Shown here in pieces: positions 7,006-8,036 of a stretch of DNA of 8,036 nt. The stretch is from contig NYVM01000003.1 of NCBI GenBank assembly GCA_002684605.1, positions 1 to 8,036 of the forward strand. Reading direction: 5' to 3'. Origin of the DNA: Candidatus Pelagibacterales bacterium (GTDB taxonomy: Bacteria; Pseudomonadota; Alphaproteobacteria; TMED109). Position numbers and translations under genes: made by a program. Under the pieces are notes generated by a model. The model was not told the origin of the DNA, did no database searches, and worked only from the letters and a program-made list of their open reading frames with translations. Numbering within the stretch: the first letter of the stretch is position 1; each line of letters opens with the position of its first letter.

Positions 7006-8036
7006 TTACTTAATATAACCAAGCTCTTTCCAGTCTTTATAGTTTGCCCTAAAGTCCTTTAGGGATGCCCAGACTTTCGCAAAATCTTCGTCAGATTCAA
7101 CTAGTTCAGCAGCTACTTCATCCCATCCCTTTTGGAAAACAGCCAACATTTCTGGTGACCAAGTATGCAATGTTACGCCTTTTTCTTGTAAAGTTTTAAG
7201 CGCTGGCCCTTGAATACCTTCTCCTTCAGCTATAGCATGGCGAAAATTATCTCCACATGCAGCTTCAATTTGAGCTTGTTGTGTTTCTGATAGTGCATTC
7301 CATTTATCAAGATTTATCATAAGCTCCATAAATGTTGATTGTTGATGCCAACCTGGAAAATAATAATGCTTTGCAACTTGGTAAAAACCTAATTCAAGAT
7401 CAATAGCAGGCATTGAGAATTCAGTAGAATCTATAGCTCCCAGCTCTAATGCTGGATAAATATCACCGGCTGATAAAAGCTGAGTAGATACACCCACCTT
7501 TTCCATTACTTTAGCGCCTAGACCAAAAAAGCGCATTTTCAAACCTTTTAAATCTTCTGGACCTTTAATTTCTTCCTTAAACCACCCAGAGGCTTCTGGA
7601 GGAATGATTCCACAAAGCATGCCTTTTATATTATGTCTTGCGTAAAGCTCTTCATAGAACTCTTTGCCTCCACCAAAAAACACCCATGACATATATTCAT
7701 TAGATGGTGGGCCAAATGGTACGGAAGAAAAAAGTTGTAGAGCTGGAACTTTACCTGCCCAGTAGCCTGGGGTTCCCCAACCAGCATCTACGCCACCAGT
7801 TGATACTGCATCAAAAATTTCTAATGCTGGAACAAGAGCGCCAGGTTCAAAAAACTTTATAGTAACATTTCCACCAGATATTTTTGACACTTCATTTTGT
7901 AAACGAACACCTAGCGTTCCAATTTGTACTAAAGATCCTGGAAAAGTACTTGCCATTTTCCATTTAACTTTTTTAACTTTTTCAACTGCTGCCCCTGTTT
8001 CTTCTTTTTGTCCACAGCCAACCAATAATCCTGTTG
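7006..8036 (-). CDS. TRAP-transporter substrate-binding lipoprotein (DctP type), 5' end missing
   Basis: Extracytoplasmic solute receptor of a tripartite TRAP transporter, which captures an organic acid and passes it to the DctQM membrane subunits (not in the window). The frame is open to the right edge: the first readable residues are TGLLVGCGQKEE, so the signal peptide is mostly outside and a lipobox LVGC is visible (Cys codon 8014-8016). The TTG at 8025 is an internal Leu, not the start. Counting that Cys as 1, GLKMRFFG (158-165) holds the conserved ligand Arg162, PALELGAIDSTEF lies at 188-200, and YFPGWH at 219-224. About 336 mature residues is full length. The overall pattern resembles the TakP/FcbT1-like group, which takes 2-oxoacids, lactate or aromatic acids; the substrate here is not proven. 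Arg codons differ from the neighbouring genes (3 of 5 are CGN). A strong terminator follows, so it ends its transcript. Confidence 0.92.
   Translation of the reverse strand, partial: TGLLVGCGQKEETGAAVEKVKKVKWKMASTFPGSLVQIGTLGVRLQNEVSKISGGNVTIKFFEPGALVPALEIFDAVSTGGVDAGWGTPGYWAGKVPALQLFSSVPFGPPSNEYMSWVFFGGGKEFYEELYARHNIKGMLCGIIPPEASGWFKEEIKGPEDLKGLKMRFFGLGAKVMEKVGVSTQLLSAGDIYPALELGAIDSTEFSMPAIDLELGFYQVAKHYYFPGWHQQSTFMELMINLDKWNALSETQQAQIEAACGDNFRHAIAEGEGIQGPALKTLQEKGVTLHTWSPEMLAVFQKGWDEVAAELVESDEDFAKVWASLKDFRANYKDWKELGYIK

Noticed and set aside
8023..8025. TTG as the start codon of the TRAP binding protein
   Set aside because: Upstream codons continue a signal-peptide hydrophobic end (TGLL) leading into the lipobox; starting here would remove the signal.
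1..8036. Mobile element, CRISPR array, tRNA/rRNA, phage or defence system
   Set aside because: All gaps are under 90 bases, no transposase or integrase motifs, no regularly spaced repeats, and every long frame has a housekeeping or transport assignment.

Overview
The window holds ordinary, fully coding bacterial chromosome. By eye it is AT-rich (about one third G+C) with short gaps between genes. The gene content and protein character point to a free-living, probably marine, low-GC alphaproteobacterium of the SAR11/HIMB59-like type. The support is the order dnaK-dnaJ-dapB, an alphaproteobacterial style of DnaJ zinc-finger region, a DUF2244 membrane protein, an EI24-type membrane protein, a PfkB kinase close to the alphaproteobacterial adenosine kinases, and a TRAP-transporter binding protein. 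The lineage is inferred from remembered family features, not from a search.

Layout. Positions 1-3199 (+ strand) carry the 3' two thirds of dnaK, then complete dnaJ and dapB, closely spaced and almost certainly one operon (chaperone pair plus a lysine/diaminopimelate biosynthesis enzyme). This operon converges on a minus-strand block (5888 down to 3192): an amidase-signature hydrolase, an EI24-type membrane protein beginning five bases after the amidase stop, an 88-base gap, and a DUF2244 membrane protein. The DUF2244 stop codon lies inside the dapB 3' end, an 8-base convergent overlap. An 88-base divergent intergenic region (5889-5976) then separates the amidase from a plus-strand adenosine-kinase-like PfkB gene (5977-6978). 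That gene converges on the last gene, a minus-strand TRAP substrate-binding lipoprotein (7006 to beyond the right edge). A strong 10-bp hairpin at 6961-6985, built partly from the last codons of the kinase gene, is oriented to terminate the TRAP gene.

How they work together. DnaK and DnaJ form the Hsp70 folding machine, and DapB makes tetrahydrodipicolinate for lysine and peptidoglycan. The kinase probably salvages adenosine to AMP, and the TRAP protein captures a small organic acid from the periplasm. The amidase and the two membrane proteins have no assignable pathway. I found no sign of a mobile element, CRISPR array, RNA gene, phage or defence system, and no convincing undescribed system. 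The points worth a second look are small-scale: a 21-bp in-frame tandem duplication in the dnaK tail, a terminator hairpin inside a neighbour's coding sequence, a probable TTG start with no good ribosome-binding site, a symmetric pair of Shine-Dalgarno sites, and codon use in the TRAP gene that differs from its neighbours. No stretch longer than 90 bases lacks a gene.
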